From Aptenodytes patagonicus (lineage: Eukaryota; Chordata; Aves; Sphenisciformes; Spheniscidae): a stretch of 64,000 bases of DNA. The notes beneath the pieces were generated by a model that was given only the letters and a program-made list of their open reading frames with translations, was not told the DNA's origin and made no database searches. The translations under genes and the position numbers were made by a program. The stretch lies in contig NC_134949.1 in the NCBI RefSeq assembly GCF_965638725.1, positions 77,592,017 through 77,656,016 of the forward strand, in the 5' to 3' direction. This document shows, one piece after another, positions 13,501-23,470 of the stretch; within the stretch, counting starts at the first letter, position 1; each line of letters starts with the position of its first letter.

Positions 13501-16500
13501 AATGCTGGTGCTGGACAAAACATACATGCCAGTATGTGCCCCACAGCTGCCAAGCCTGCTGCTCCCAGCTGCTTTTACCACCCTCACCAGCTTTCAGCTC
13601 TCTTTGCTTCCCAAGTCTTGCCCAGTAAACCACTCCCCCAGTCACCCACAGATTAGCCCGTGCAGAGCACCTTTGGGAGCATGACTATGCTGCTCCCGGG
13701 ACCGTACAGGGCCAGGCACGTGCATTCTCGAGCTATGCTGAAACAACTGGCTGATTTGCCCTGACCTTACTAAAACACTGGAGGAAGCCATGGCATCCAG
13801 CAGGCCAAATTCACCCCAGACAGCTTCCCTTCTGCTAGCGTGTAGGACAAGAACAATTCCAGGGGTGAGACAGCTCACTCCTCAGTGTTCGTTATGGGCA
13901 AGGGAGGGAAACTAGCTTTGCCCTCATGGCTACTTAACAGGATCAAGAGAATAACATATCCCAAACAAGAGGGAACCTAAACACGATGGACTGCGATGCT
14001 GGAAAGGTGCTGAGGACTACCACAAAGCACCTGATCCACAGATCATTGCAACAGGTTGTTAAAGCAGAATTCCCTATTAAACACAAGTCACAATTAAACG
14101 CTCTTTATATAAGCAGTAGGAAACAATAGCACTAAGCTATTATGGAAGGCAACACGCCACATGGCAAGGCCTAAGGAAACATCTACCCTATGGTGATTAA
14201 GAAGTTCCATGAGACTGGCTGCAAATTCAGAAGCGAACAGATCATCTGGTAAACCGCAAGTGTTAGAGGACAGGCAGATGAGAGCACTGCCTCAGGGGAT
14301 GGAAAGGGACCACAGAGACCAAGCACCACGGGAATAACACACACAGTGAGGTTGAGACTGGAAAAATACAAGTAAAGACCAGTGTGTGTTTCTACTGTCC
14401 TCACAGAAACAAGCTGGATGTACACTCTCTGTAAGTACACAAGATTTCAAACCCTGCAGATGACTCACAGCATGAGGATAATCTTGCAAAGCTTTAAATA
14501 CCAGCTCAAGCCACGTGGACAGCATTCGAAATTCAACAGTTCAAAATGTAGGAAAAAAATCCCCACAAAATCTCTCGTAGTATAATTAACAATGCTTGGA
14601 TTCTCAGCAAGGGACAACAGAACGTACCTACAGGGAGACCCAGAACATGATCTGTGGAAGGGAGAGCAAATCGAAATCTTCTTGTGTCATGACTAACTTC
14701 CTGAAAGAGGAAAATAAAAGGAACAATCAGTCATGTTGTTGAGATTTAATGTTTGTAATTTCACTTGTAAAACCAATACGCTAGCGTGGCTTCCTGCAGG
14801 ATTAAATATTTAGGGGAGAGCAGCATCCTAACTGAAATTTTTGCATAGCGCAAATAGGAACTCCTCTGAACATGGCAATCCTGCAGAGGTCAACTTTTCA
14901 TTGAAACTCACTGAAAACTTAACTTCATCTCAAAATATTTTAGAAGTAATACAGAAGTAAAAATAGAAATAAAACGGACAAATGCAAATACTGTTTTGAC
15001 ATATAATTGAATGTGAATAGCAAAACTTAATAAGATATTCATATGCAGCTTAAGACTAAACAATAACTTTCTAAACAGTATGAACATTTACATTGCCTTC
15101 TGTGAGAAGGCCACAAGATAAAAATTAATCAGTTCTTGAATTCTCATTTAAAGTTTAAATATGCAGAAGTTCAAGGCCAAAAAATTTTGATGTCTCAAAA
15201 TCAGGGGAATTAACCATTTCAATGTAGAAGATGATTTCAGAAGACAGTAGTGGATGTCAAGAAGATTAGGAAGTAGCAGCCTGGTCTCCTTTGCTATGCT
15301 AAGAGCCTTAAAAATATTTTCCCCATAAAAATTGAACCAATCCTTAATTAAAATTGAAAAGAGCATTCTATTTAGATAAGAACTTTATTATAAAATTATG
15401 ACAATTTATGCAGGATAATTATTCTAATCTTTTACTAGGAAAGTCGTACCTTGAATAAAATTTTGGTAATGAGTAAATAAAATGTTATTTCTTATACTAT
15501 GTAAGTTTTCTCTCTTAAAAATCAGGTCACATTCATGGGATTGAAAAAGACAGCAAAAAAAGACAAAAAGAAACAGCATACAGCCTAATGCCTCATCCAA
15601 TGACTTTCTTTTTTTAAAGCCCTATGGGACATAATATCCCTTCTAGAGAAAATTTCATAAACATCCTATAAAATATTGTAATTCTTTTTTGTTTGTTTTT
15701 TGTAGTAACAAATGGAGACAGATTTCTTTCTCATCACGGTTCATCTAGTCTTCACTTACAAGTTCTGGTCACACAGATGAAATTTTCTTCACAATAAATC
15801 ATTTTAAGGTACATGCTGAAGAAAGAAGGGAACTGAGTGGCAGTCTAAAAAGGGCTTCTCTGTACTTATGTCTATTCAGGAACAGTAACTGCCATTGAAA
15901 ATTCCACTAGAAAGACAGCTAACGTGGACTTAATGCTGCTGCTGTTTCTGCGTGAAAATTTCAGCACCAGCTTCACTACTTCAAAGCTGGATTTTGCCAA
16001 TAATCCTTTATTTTAAGATGCTGTCTTTAATAGCATGCAGAAAGAACAAAGTTCTGAATTCCCAGTTAATCATCTCCTCCATTAAAGTAGAGATAGCTTA
16101 GCCGAAGGTATCTGAACACAAGTATTTTGGTGCATCACAAGAGAATTGTGAGAAACACTAAAAGGCTCAAGAAATTCCTAGTAACTAGATCAGCGTGCCT
16201 ACGCCTTGTCTCTATTACATGGCCAAGACACTGAGCATGCCGTTCAGCATGTCATTCATCAAGGCTAAATTAAAGATAGCCTTGAAACAGGATGCAGAAG
16301 ACCTTTCCAGCATGGGGTCATCTCCACAGCATTCCCCAATGCCATCAGTTGGTATTGTCCTAAGCGCCTGGAAGCCCTTGGCCTCCAGCTACCAGCACGC
16401 GTTTCTGTCTCAAGTTGCAGGTGCTGAGGAGTCTTCCACACTCGCAACTGCAAATGCAAAGCTGGAGAGCAGTTTTTGCAGGCTGGTGTTTTGCTGAAGC

Positions 16501-19500
16501 CACTGAAAGGCAACAAATGAATTATGCTTACCATTACAAAAAAAGCCCTGAGGTTGTGGGCTTTTTTAAGGCATAAACTAAATTAGCACACCTAACTATA
16601 TTATGACAGTTTTTTCCGCTGCTAAACACTAGGAAGCAGCCCTGTGACCCCTACTTCTGTGTTCAACAGACAGGAGGTGTGGCATGCTCAATTTGGGCAG
16701 ATGTTAACGTTTCAGCTGGTGGGTAAAAAGCAGACAGTGGGTAGAGGAAGAAAGGCTTTTGCTTGCAACAGCTTGACAACATGGTACATTTGATTTCCAG
16801 CTTTCATACACAAAAATCTAAGCTGCATTAAGATACATCTATGTCAAACTAGGCATTCTCTAGACCACTGCTTTTCAAACTTCAGACTGCAGACACCTAA
16901 AAACTGTTTCTATGTAACTGTGGAATCCTGAAATTTCACATACATGTATTGCTGCATGGCAGCCCAGTACACGCAACTTAGTTTTCCGTTGCAATCACCA
17001 GTCCATTTTCTTTAGCTGTGAAACCGGCCTAAGCAGTTCCTGCCACTTCCCCTCCTGGTGAAGCTTCTTGTTCCTTTGCTTGGGCCACAGTCCACTAAGA
17101 AAACTTTCTGCAAGGCCATACTCTCAACTATATAATCAAAATACGTCATGTTAAAAATTACAACCCCCAGCTACTCCCAAAACAGGGAGTTCATTTGTTC
17201 ATTTTTTGTTTTAAACAAATAATTTTGGTGCTCTGCTGGTGAAGGTACCAACAGCTTCATAGTCACAAAAAGGGAATGATAAATACCAACATGGGAACAG
17301 CAGAAACTTTAAAGATATGAGGGTCTTTAGCGAGGCTGGGCAAGCAAAAGGAGCAACACTCCAAGGTAAAACCAGCGTACTGAAATTCCTCTTGCAATGG
17401 AAGGTAAACTCTAGCCAACTACACAGATGTCTCGAGTAGGCTCCACAACCACAGAGAGCCATGATTCTCTACACAAAAACATTTTAACTTGGGAAATGAC
17501 AGGTGTTTTTAGATTAAAGTTCTCATCTATTTCAAATTTAATAGGTTGTAAAATACAAACTGAAGCATGTCAGAAAGACTCTGACTAATTTCATCTTTCC
17601 CAGACAGGTGGATATGGCAATGTTGAGAAGTTTAATACCAAAGATCAGAGTGTTGGCACCAGATTTTTGGCAGGATATTAGAAGCTACTAGCACTTATTG
17701 TACCAAGTTATTATTTTTCAAAATTAACTTCTGTTTCCAGGACACATTTCCCATTTAGGCAAAAATTATAAACATTCATCAGTCAAATATTCTCAGTTGA
17801 TCAAGGTACCACATGCAGCAGCTTTTGACCTGGTTATATATGAGCTGTTCCTCCATCCCAAGATTAAAAAAAGCGTACAAAAAATAACAACAGAGTGAGA
17901 AAGAAATCAGTATTCAGCAAAAAAAGCAAGTGAGCTGTGAATTCTCTTCTGTTACAAACTGCTACAGCAGAAACCTGCAAGTAGCTTGACTGTCAGAAGC
18001 ATGTGCAGTGCCTCAAGCTTCCCTCCCCTCCTGCAGGTCAGGCAGACTGTACCTGCAACCACGTGCTACAGATCTCATGAGAAAGTGGGGAGTATATAAT
18101 AATAGCGTTGTGGCAGTACACATGGGAAATAAATTCAGTAATGCCACCCAGCCCAAGCCAGGGGGAAGCTTTCAGTTCCCACGAAACCAGGATTTGGAAT
18201 GACAGCAATCATTTTCTTTGACAGACTGAACAAATGAAAGCCAAGCTATCAGTGCACTCTCTATACCTCAAAGAAAGCTCTGTTCCAGTCCAAAATCCTT
18301 TTCATCAAAACTCTTCTCATAACTTTCTGACTAGCTTGTTGACTTCAAAAGTCAACACTAAAAGTATCTTCGGATGTGACTTCACATCTGAAAAGCCAAG
18401 ATTTCTATCTCATGCTTTTGATGGTGAGTTTATCCAAGGGAAATCTGGACTTTTCACCTTTCATGGCTTTGGTCCCCTTCCCACAAGTTGAGTTACCAAC
18501 TTCTGATAGCAAGATCCACCCCTGAAAGGGCTATGACTTTCCTCTGAAAACCCAGTTGAGCAGCCCAGGAAGTACAGAACGGCTTCTACTTTTAACAGAG
18601 AGAAAGAGAAGCTGAGACAGCTCAGGTGCTGTCAGGACTACATCATTTAAGCACCTTTCTTCCTGTAACACACTCGAGTACATAAATCCAATAACAGGAA
18701 TCAGTATCAACATAGTTCTGACAACTACTATGCTGAATGCTACTGACCATGAAAAAACTGCCTGCTCTGCCCGACAGCATGACTTCCGTCTCATAGCCAA
18801 TCTAGTAGTGCAGAGCTTAGGAATTTCTGCTGATGTACTCCACGACATGAGACACACGTGACAGAAACTACGAGTTTGGTCATTTCTAAAGCAGCATTCT
18901 CCACTTTAACTTGCTTGGAAACAAACTGCTTGCAGAACTCAGTTATACTAGGCAAGGAGCATTTATAAAGAAGTCCTTTCCTTAAAATACAAGTATTCGC
19001 CCTACTGCAACATTACCCAAGATTTAAGAAGCTATAAGCATTTCACAGTATCCACGGAGAGGTCATGCTCAGTACTGTACATGCACTTACCTCCTTATCA
19101 ACCAGCCTCAATGCATACTTCACTTCAGGATCCTTCAGAGTAATCGCAGGATGGGGATTCTTGAAAAGCCTCAGGATGGTGGTGTAGATTAGCCATATCG
19201 GGTATGTCACAACCCGACCCAACTGCAGCAATACAGAAAGTGTTAGACACGTGCATAACGAGAAAGTTATTTTGGTGAGAAGGAATATGGTAGCATGACA
19301 TGACAATCTAACCAGCAAAAAAACCTGTGGTTTTGTACTAATACGAGCAGGAAGTATTAAGAGAAACCCACCAGCCAGTGTAACACACAAATTTGCTTTA
19401 TGAATACCTGGTGTTACTCCTACATTGAGGCATTTAGCACACCAGCAGAGGGTTGCCAAACCTGGCAGCTCAACAGAAGTGAGATGATGCGAGCTCCCTC

Positions 19501-22500
19501 CACGTCCCCAGGCCCAACCATTAGTCAGGCTGAGCACATATGTCCAGCAGGCATGCACGTGGATGGGCATTTTATATCACAGTGCTTGGAGGCAGATGGA
19601 GATGTGGTCATGTAGCCTGCTGCAGGGACGAGCTTCACCCCCGGGCTGAAGCCCCACAAGACGAGAGAAGGTTATGCCCCCGCACCACACCACCCTCTCC
19701 ATCCCCAACACCACGTGTCGGCTGCCTAGCCAGGAGAGACTGAATGGCCACACCAGCCCAGGAAAGCACAGGAGACCACAGCGCTGCAACTACAGCTGTG
19801 CAGACAAGACGGAAGGAAGACGTCACCTCCCCTGCCCAGTGCCATACTCCTCAGGCACTTCATGGGTCTACAGGGCTGAAGATGGGTCACCCACAGGCTG
19901 CAAGTGCAGAGCCTGCCAGAGCCGTGCTCAGCTAGAGGCCTATGCCTTTGTTTCTAGTGCCTGTTCCCAGGACAGTCCTGTTTTTATGAGGTTAGATAAG
20001 CACCACAACAGCCTACAAAGTCACCTGTGTAGGTAGACTTGGTCCTAACCTAGGACAGGAGAATAAACTGAACAACTACTTATAAAAATGCTCTCCAACT
20101 CTGTAATTTGTTATTCAGTGCTTTAACAGAGAAGAGGGGAAAAAAGCATGACCATAGCAAAAACAACAAAAAAAACCCCCAAATACCCCAAATACTTAGA
20201 TTGCATACAATGCACTAACTGATTTTTGAAGAGCTCAAAATCCTGCCTGGTTAGCTTTCACTTTCATTTTATTTTAAAGGGACCTGACCAGTCTTTTAGA
20301 AGCACATTTCTGCGAGTGTGACCATCCTCAGGAGACCATATAAAAAAATGTCCTAAATTATTATTACTAGAACTGTGGCAAGTGTAAAATTAAAAAAAAA
20401 AGGGGGGGGGGGGGACACAGCACAAACTCTCTCTTCTTAAAATGCTGCTGTACAGGTTTAAAATATATCAACACTGGGTATAGCTTGAAGGCACATGATG
20501 CCATACACACACACACTGCATTTTTCACTTTTATTTGAAAATACTAAAATAGCTCCACACAGGTTGTTTCTGAAGAAGCTGAAGTTTACAGGAATGTTAT
20601 TCCTTAATTCCTGCAGATCCACCAGATTACTGCAGCTCCAGGAATAACTTTTGTTATTGAGTCACAAAAAAGGAGGGAGGGAGGGAAGTTGTTAAAGAAA
20701 GTGACAGAGCAGCAAATAAACTCCCTAATGAGAATTGCAACAGGTGAATGAGACCTGGTGGAGACAGCAAGCTGAATCTGCAGCAGATGTTGTTTCAAAT
20801 AAGACATTAATAAGTTAAAATAAGCTAGTTTCATTTACAGATGCGGCTATCTAAAATGGACCAAAAAAAGCGCAGCTGTGGTCTAACAAAATTGCAGTTG
20901 AAAATGGAAATTCAGAAAACTTAAGCTCAGTCCCAAGTCCAACACTAATGTATGTCAGTAACAGATGAGCAGGAAGGCAGGAGGAAAGTAGAGTTCAAAA
21001 TATCACCTCTGCAAGTAAGCTTCTCCACCTGTGTGCAGAGATAAATGTTTTCTCCCATCTTTGCAAATCATTTCTGGGTTATCAGATGTCAAATGAAAAC
21101 TACCACAGCTGTTCAATAAGTGAGATTAACACACTCTTTCCCCAAGTGTGCATAATCATCACTTTTTGAAGCAATGCACCAGATTTGAGTCTATTAGAAC
21201 AGAATGCAGTTTAATTTTGACAAATACTTTTAACACAGTGTTAGCCTCGTGGAAGGCAATTTGTTATTCATGGTCAATTAGTGCAAAAGCCTCACGGGAT
21301 TTAGCCTGGAAAGAAACAGCGCACCCACTAACTCAGATAGCTCTTTTAGTTCCTTACTCAGAAGATACCAGCTGGTGGGCAGAAAAAAGGGGAAGAACTG
21401 AACGCTGAATGATTACAAAAAGTTATCCTTGCTAAAAAATACATTCTCGGGGTTAAAAGTGATCTATATACTCTTACCACGGGGTATATCAAGATATTCA
21501 TGAAGATAACTGCACTGCAATCATGGAAGCTGCATCAGATCTACAGCAGCAGAGGGAGCGACTGGCTGACCGTAAGGCCAGGAGTCACTAAATGAAGATC
21601 TGGTGACTCATAGTTTCCAGCTGCACAAATCTTTGCTAACAGAGATCACAAAATAAGTAACTGAGCAGGAATTTTTATTAATGGAAACAGACCTCTGCAG
21701 GATAACAAAAAGGCCACAAGAAAGAGAAAAGCCATAACATCGAGATTGCCAGCCCTTTTCCACCAGGGCGTGGTGAGCAAGGCAGTTAAACGCGTAAGCT
21801 TATGGCAGGATGCTCCATCACCGAACTGCCCTACAAACACACAAACCAAATGCTTCTTTGGCAAGAAAATCCTTGTACCCTCAGCTCCAACGCCCCCTCC
21901 CCCACCTCCTCATTCAAATCCTATTTTTAAGCGACCTTAGTTAAACATTCTTCTCATCTGTTTTAGAAAGTGATGAGAGGATTAAGGGACAGGCATTTCT
22001 TCACTTCTGCAGCTTTAGCATCTGCCTCGTTGTCTTCTGTTCAAGTAACCTAATAAGCAGCTATACCCAAACTACCGCATGTTGCATCCACCTCCGTCCT
22101 GCTCCTCTCACAAACCCAGAGCCAGAAATGTTTGAGCAGGTGCATCAGAGGAAAGAAACGACGCGTCAGGCAGCGGCGGAAAAAGGGTAACGATGCACGC
22201 CACAGGTAATGGCACCGCAAACCCACCGCTCGGCAGACGTGATCCTGAAAGAGCTCTCCGCTACAACAGCAGCTGCCGGGCTGGTGCTTTTAAAGCCATC
22301 AGCACGGACACTGAAAAACTATTCAGGGAACCGAGAGAAGAAAAACGCACACGCCGCGGCAGCCAACACAGGCACCATTATCCCACGCACAAGAGCCGTG
22401 GGTGTCCACGCTGGCACACACGCCCCGGCCCACGCCAGCCACGAGAAGGTCCCAGAGCCACCGCATCGCTGCGGGGGGACGTAGGCAACTCCCAACGCAG

Positions 22501-22866
22501 GCACCCCCGCGTTCCCTCCCGGGTGAGGGGTACACGGCAGGGGAGGCAGCAGGGGCCTCGGGCACCCTGTGACACCGCCCAACGGCCCCCGCTCTGCTCG
22601 GGCATCCACAGACGGGGCCGTTAGGACGGGCGGAGCCGCCGCGCATCTCCCCTCGCTCGCGGCCGGGCCTCAGGGCCTCGGCTCGCTCAGGGCTTTAAGC
22701 GGGAGGAGGCGGGTGCCGAACGCAGCGCCACGGCAGCCGGCACCCCAACCGCCCGCTGCCGGGAGGCGCAGGGCCCGCTTCCCGGGGCAGGCCTGCTTCC
22801 CGGGGCCCGGCCGCCCCCCGCCCCCCGCGGGTAGGGCGCACTCACCGTGCTGAGCTGCGCCCCCAT
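4410..22866 (-). CDS. CYB5R3: NADH-cytochrome b5 reductase 3, complete nine-exon gene
   Basis: This flavoprotein passes electrons from NADH through FAD to cytochrome b5, feeding fatty-acid desaturation and cholesterol synthesis on ER and outer mitochondrial membranes. The joined exons (22846-22866, 19091-19222, 14628-14700, 12017-12123, 10527-10656, 8755-8838, 8537-8622, 6152-6251, 4410-4582) total 906 bp, or 301 aa plus stop, the human length. The N-terminus MGAQLST is a myristoylation signal (Gly2), followed by a hydrophobic anchor at about residues 8-28. The FAD motif RPYTPVSS starts at residue 92, the NADH-binding GGTGITPM at 180-187, and CGPPPM at 274-279. All phases agree and no stop or frameshift is seen. 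Seven introns are GT-AG and intron 5 is GC-AG. The start lies in a CpG island. An alternative first exon for a soluble form was not found. Confidence 0.97.
4583..8536 (-). other. CYB5R3 introns 8 and 7 (flanking exon 8)
   Basis: Apart from exon 8 at 6152-6251, this stretch is intron. I see no recognisable transposon, RNA gene or tandem array, only scattered A/T runs. Confidence 0.6.
6152..6251 (-). CDS. CYB5R3: CYB5R3 exon 8
   Basis: It encodes residues 212-244 ([15 protein letters not shown]... to WYTLDKAPE). It is 100 bp with acceptor CTGCAG and donor GTAAGA. The last base is shared with an Asn codon completed by exon 9. Confidence 0.95.
8537..8622 (-). CDS. CYB5R3: CYB5R3 exon 7
   Basis: It encodes residues 183-211 ([18 protein letters not shown]... 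to LLFANQ) in the NADH-binding fold. It is 86 bp with acceptor TTTCAG and donor GTAATT. Only 132 bp of intron separate it from exon 6. Confidence 0.95.
8755..8838 (-). CDS. CYB5R3: CYB5R3 exon 6
   Basis: It encodes residues 155-182 ([10 protein letters not shown]... to GMIAGGT), the linker into the NADH domain and the first half of the nucleotide-binding GGTGIT loop. It is 84 bp with acceptor CTTCAG and donor GTACGT. Confidence 0.95.
9852..10416 (+). repeat. CR1 LINE fragment, 3' end
   Basis: A 5'-truncated CR1 lies in CYB5R3 intron 5, antisense to the gene. It encodes the C-terminal part of the CR1 ORF2 protein ([43 protein letters not shown]) and ends with the CR1 3' sequence CCTTCCAACCCAAACTATTCTATGA split over 10384-10411. 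It is closely similar to the copy at 55.79-56.36 kb. An in-frame TAG lies just after the PSLETFRVR region. Confidence 0.93.
10521..10526 (-). other. GC splice donor of CYB5R3 intron 5
   Basis: Read on the minus strand the junction is AAAG|GCAAGG. No GT lies nearby that would keep the frame. Exon 6 starts with the bases that complete the Gly codon, so a GC-AG intron is the only join giving the conserved GKGKFAIRP protein sequence. The rest of the donor matches the strong consensus that GC donors usually need. Confidence 0.85.
10527..10656 (-). CDS. CYB5R3: CYB5R3 exon 5, followed by a GC donor
   Basis: It encodes residues 112-154 ([19 protein letters not shown]..., then [18 protein letters not shown]). 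It is 130 bp, and phase continuity with exon 6 puts its end at AAAG. The next intron bases are GCAAGG instead of GT. Confidence 0.95.
10657..14627 (-). other. CYB5R3 introns 4 and 3 (flanking exon 4)
   Basis: Apart from exon 4 at 12017-12123, this is intron. I recognise no transposon or RNA gene. The part at 12.9-13.9 kb is GC-richer with several antisense open frames, but shows no domain or splice support. Confidence 0.55.
12017..12123 (-). CDS. CYB5R3: CYB5R3 exon 4
   Basis: It encodes residues 76-111, including the flavin-contacting [13 protein letters not shown] motif that begins at Arg92. It is 107 bp with acceptor GTACAG and donor GTGAGA. Confidence 0.96.
14628..14700 (-). CDS. CYB5R3: CYB5R3 exon 3
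   Basis: It encodes residues 52-75 ([15 protein letters not shown]...), the conserved FAD-domain strand. It is 73 bp with acceptor TTTCAG and donor GTACGT. Confidence 0.95.
19091..19222 (-). CDS. CYB5R3: CYB5R3 exon 2
   Basis: It encodes residues 8-51: the membrane anchor ([13 protein letters not shown]...) and the start of the FAD domain ([16 protein letters not shown]). The acceptor is CTGCAG and the donor GTAAGT. It is 132 bp, phase 0 at both ends. Confidence 0.95.
20392..20414 (+). repeat. A(10)G(13) homopolymer tract
   Basis: Ten A are followed directly by thirteen G. Such tracts are unstable in replication and error-prone in sequencing, so the exact length is uncertain. Confidence 0.85.
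22846..22866 (-). CDS. CYB5R3: CYB5R3 exon 1 coding part
   Basis: The 21 coding bases give MGAQLST, identical to the human N-terminus and fitting a myristoylated Gly2. The exon is followed by donor GTGAG in phase 0. Confidence 0.93.
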
Positions 22867-22901
22867 CGCTGCCCCCTGCCAGAAGCGAAAGCACCGCCCT
22901 A

Positions 22902-22936
22902 CCCCGCCCCGCCCCGCCCCGCCCCACCCCACCCCA
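22902..22936 (-). repeat. CCCCG/CCCCA pentamer array (tandem GC boxes)
   Basis: About seven pentamers in a row, first CCCCG and then CCCCA, lie 36 bp upstream of the CYB5R3 ATG. On the minus strand they read as overlapping GGGGCGGGG Sp1-type boxes, so they may act as core-promoter elements. The minus strand is G-rich enough to form a G-quadruplex. Confidence 0.75.
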
Positions 22937-23470
22937 CGACGTCGCCCCCCCCATCAGCGCCGAGCCGCTACCGCCCCCTGGTGGCCGCCAGCTGGTCGTG
23001 TGTCGCCGCCCCCCCCCCCCGCCCGGGCCCGCGGCTCGTTGCACCCGGCCGGCGCCCGCCGAGGCCGCGGCGCGGCCGCCAGGGGGCGGCCGCTCCCCGC
23101 TGAAGCGCCCGGGGCGGTGACCGCTGCACCCGGCGCCGGGGCGGGGCGGGGCCGGAGGTCGGGGCCCGGGCGCTGGGCCCCTCGCCCGGTGCACACGGGG
23201 CGGGGCCCGCTTCGCCCTGCGGAGGCGGGGGGAGGTGGGGAGCGGGGTGGGAGAGGCACCGCCCCCGTTGTTTCGGCTAGCGCGCCCCCGGCCGGTCGCT
23301 GTGGGGAACCGCGGGCTGGGGTACCGGGGCCCTGCGGCGGCGCTGCTCGAAATGGCCGCGGGGCGCGGCTGCCGGCAGGCGGGCTGGCAGGGCGGCGCCT
23401 TCCGGTGCCGGCACAAATCGCAGCGGGAGGCGTGGAACTGACACAGAAAATGAAGGCGTGTAGTCCTGCT

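Larger units (their letters stand above)
14701..22845 (-). other. CYB5R3 introns 2 and 1 (flanking exon 2)
   Basis: Long introns, interrupted only by exon 2 at 19091-19222. I see a homopolymer A/G tract near 20.4 kb, a short (AC)n near 20.51 kb and an AGGG run near 20.67 kb. No LINE or LTR element is recognisable by eye. Confidence 0.55.
22150..23470. promoter_or_regulatory. CpG island over CYB5R3 promoter and first exon
   Basis: A dense G+C and CpG block surrounds the CYB5R3 start codon at 22866. It has several CCCCGCCCC GC-box (Sp1-type) sites directly upstream of the start on the minus strand, and an AAATGGCCGCGG motif near 23.35 kb resembling a YY1 site. Long open frames here on both strands are explained by stop-poor GC-rich sequence. 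A divergent plus-strand transcript is possible but unproven. Confidence 0.85.
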
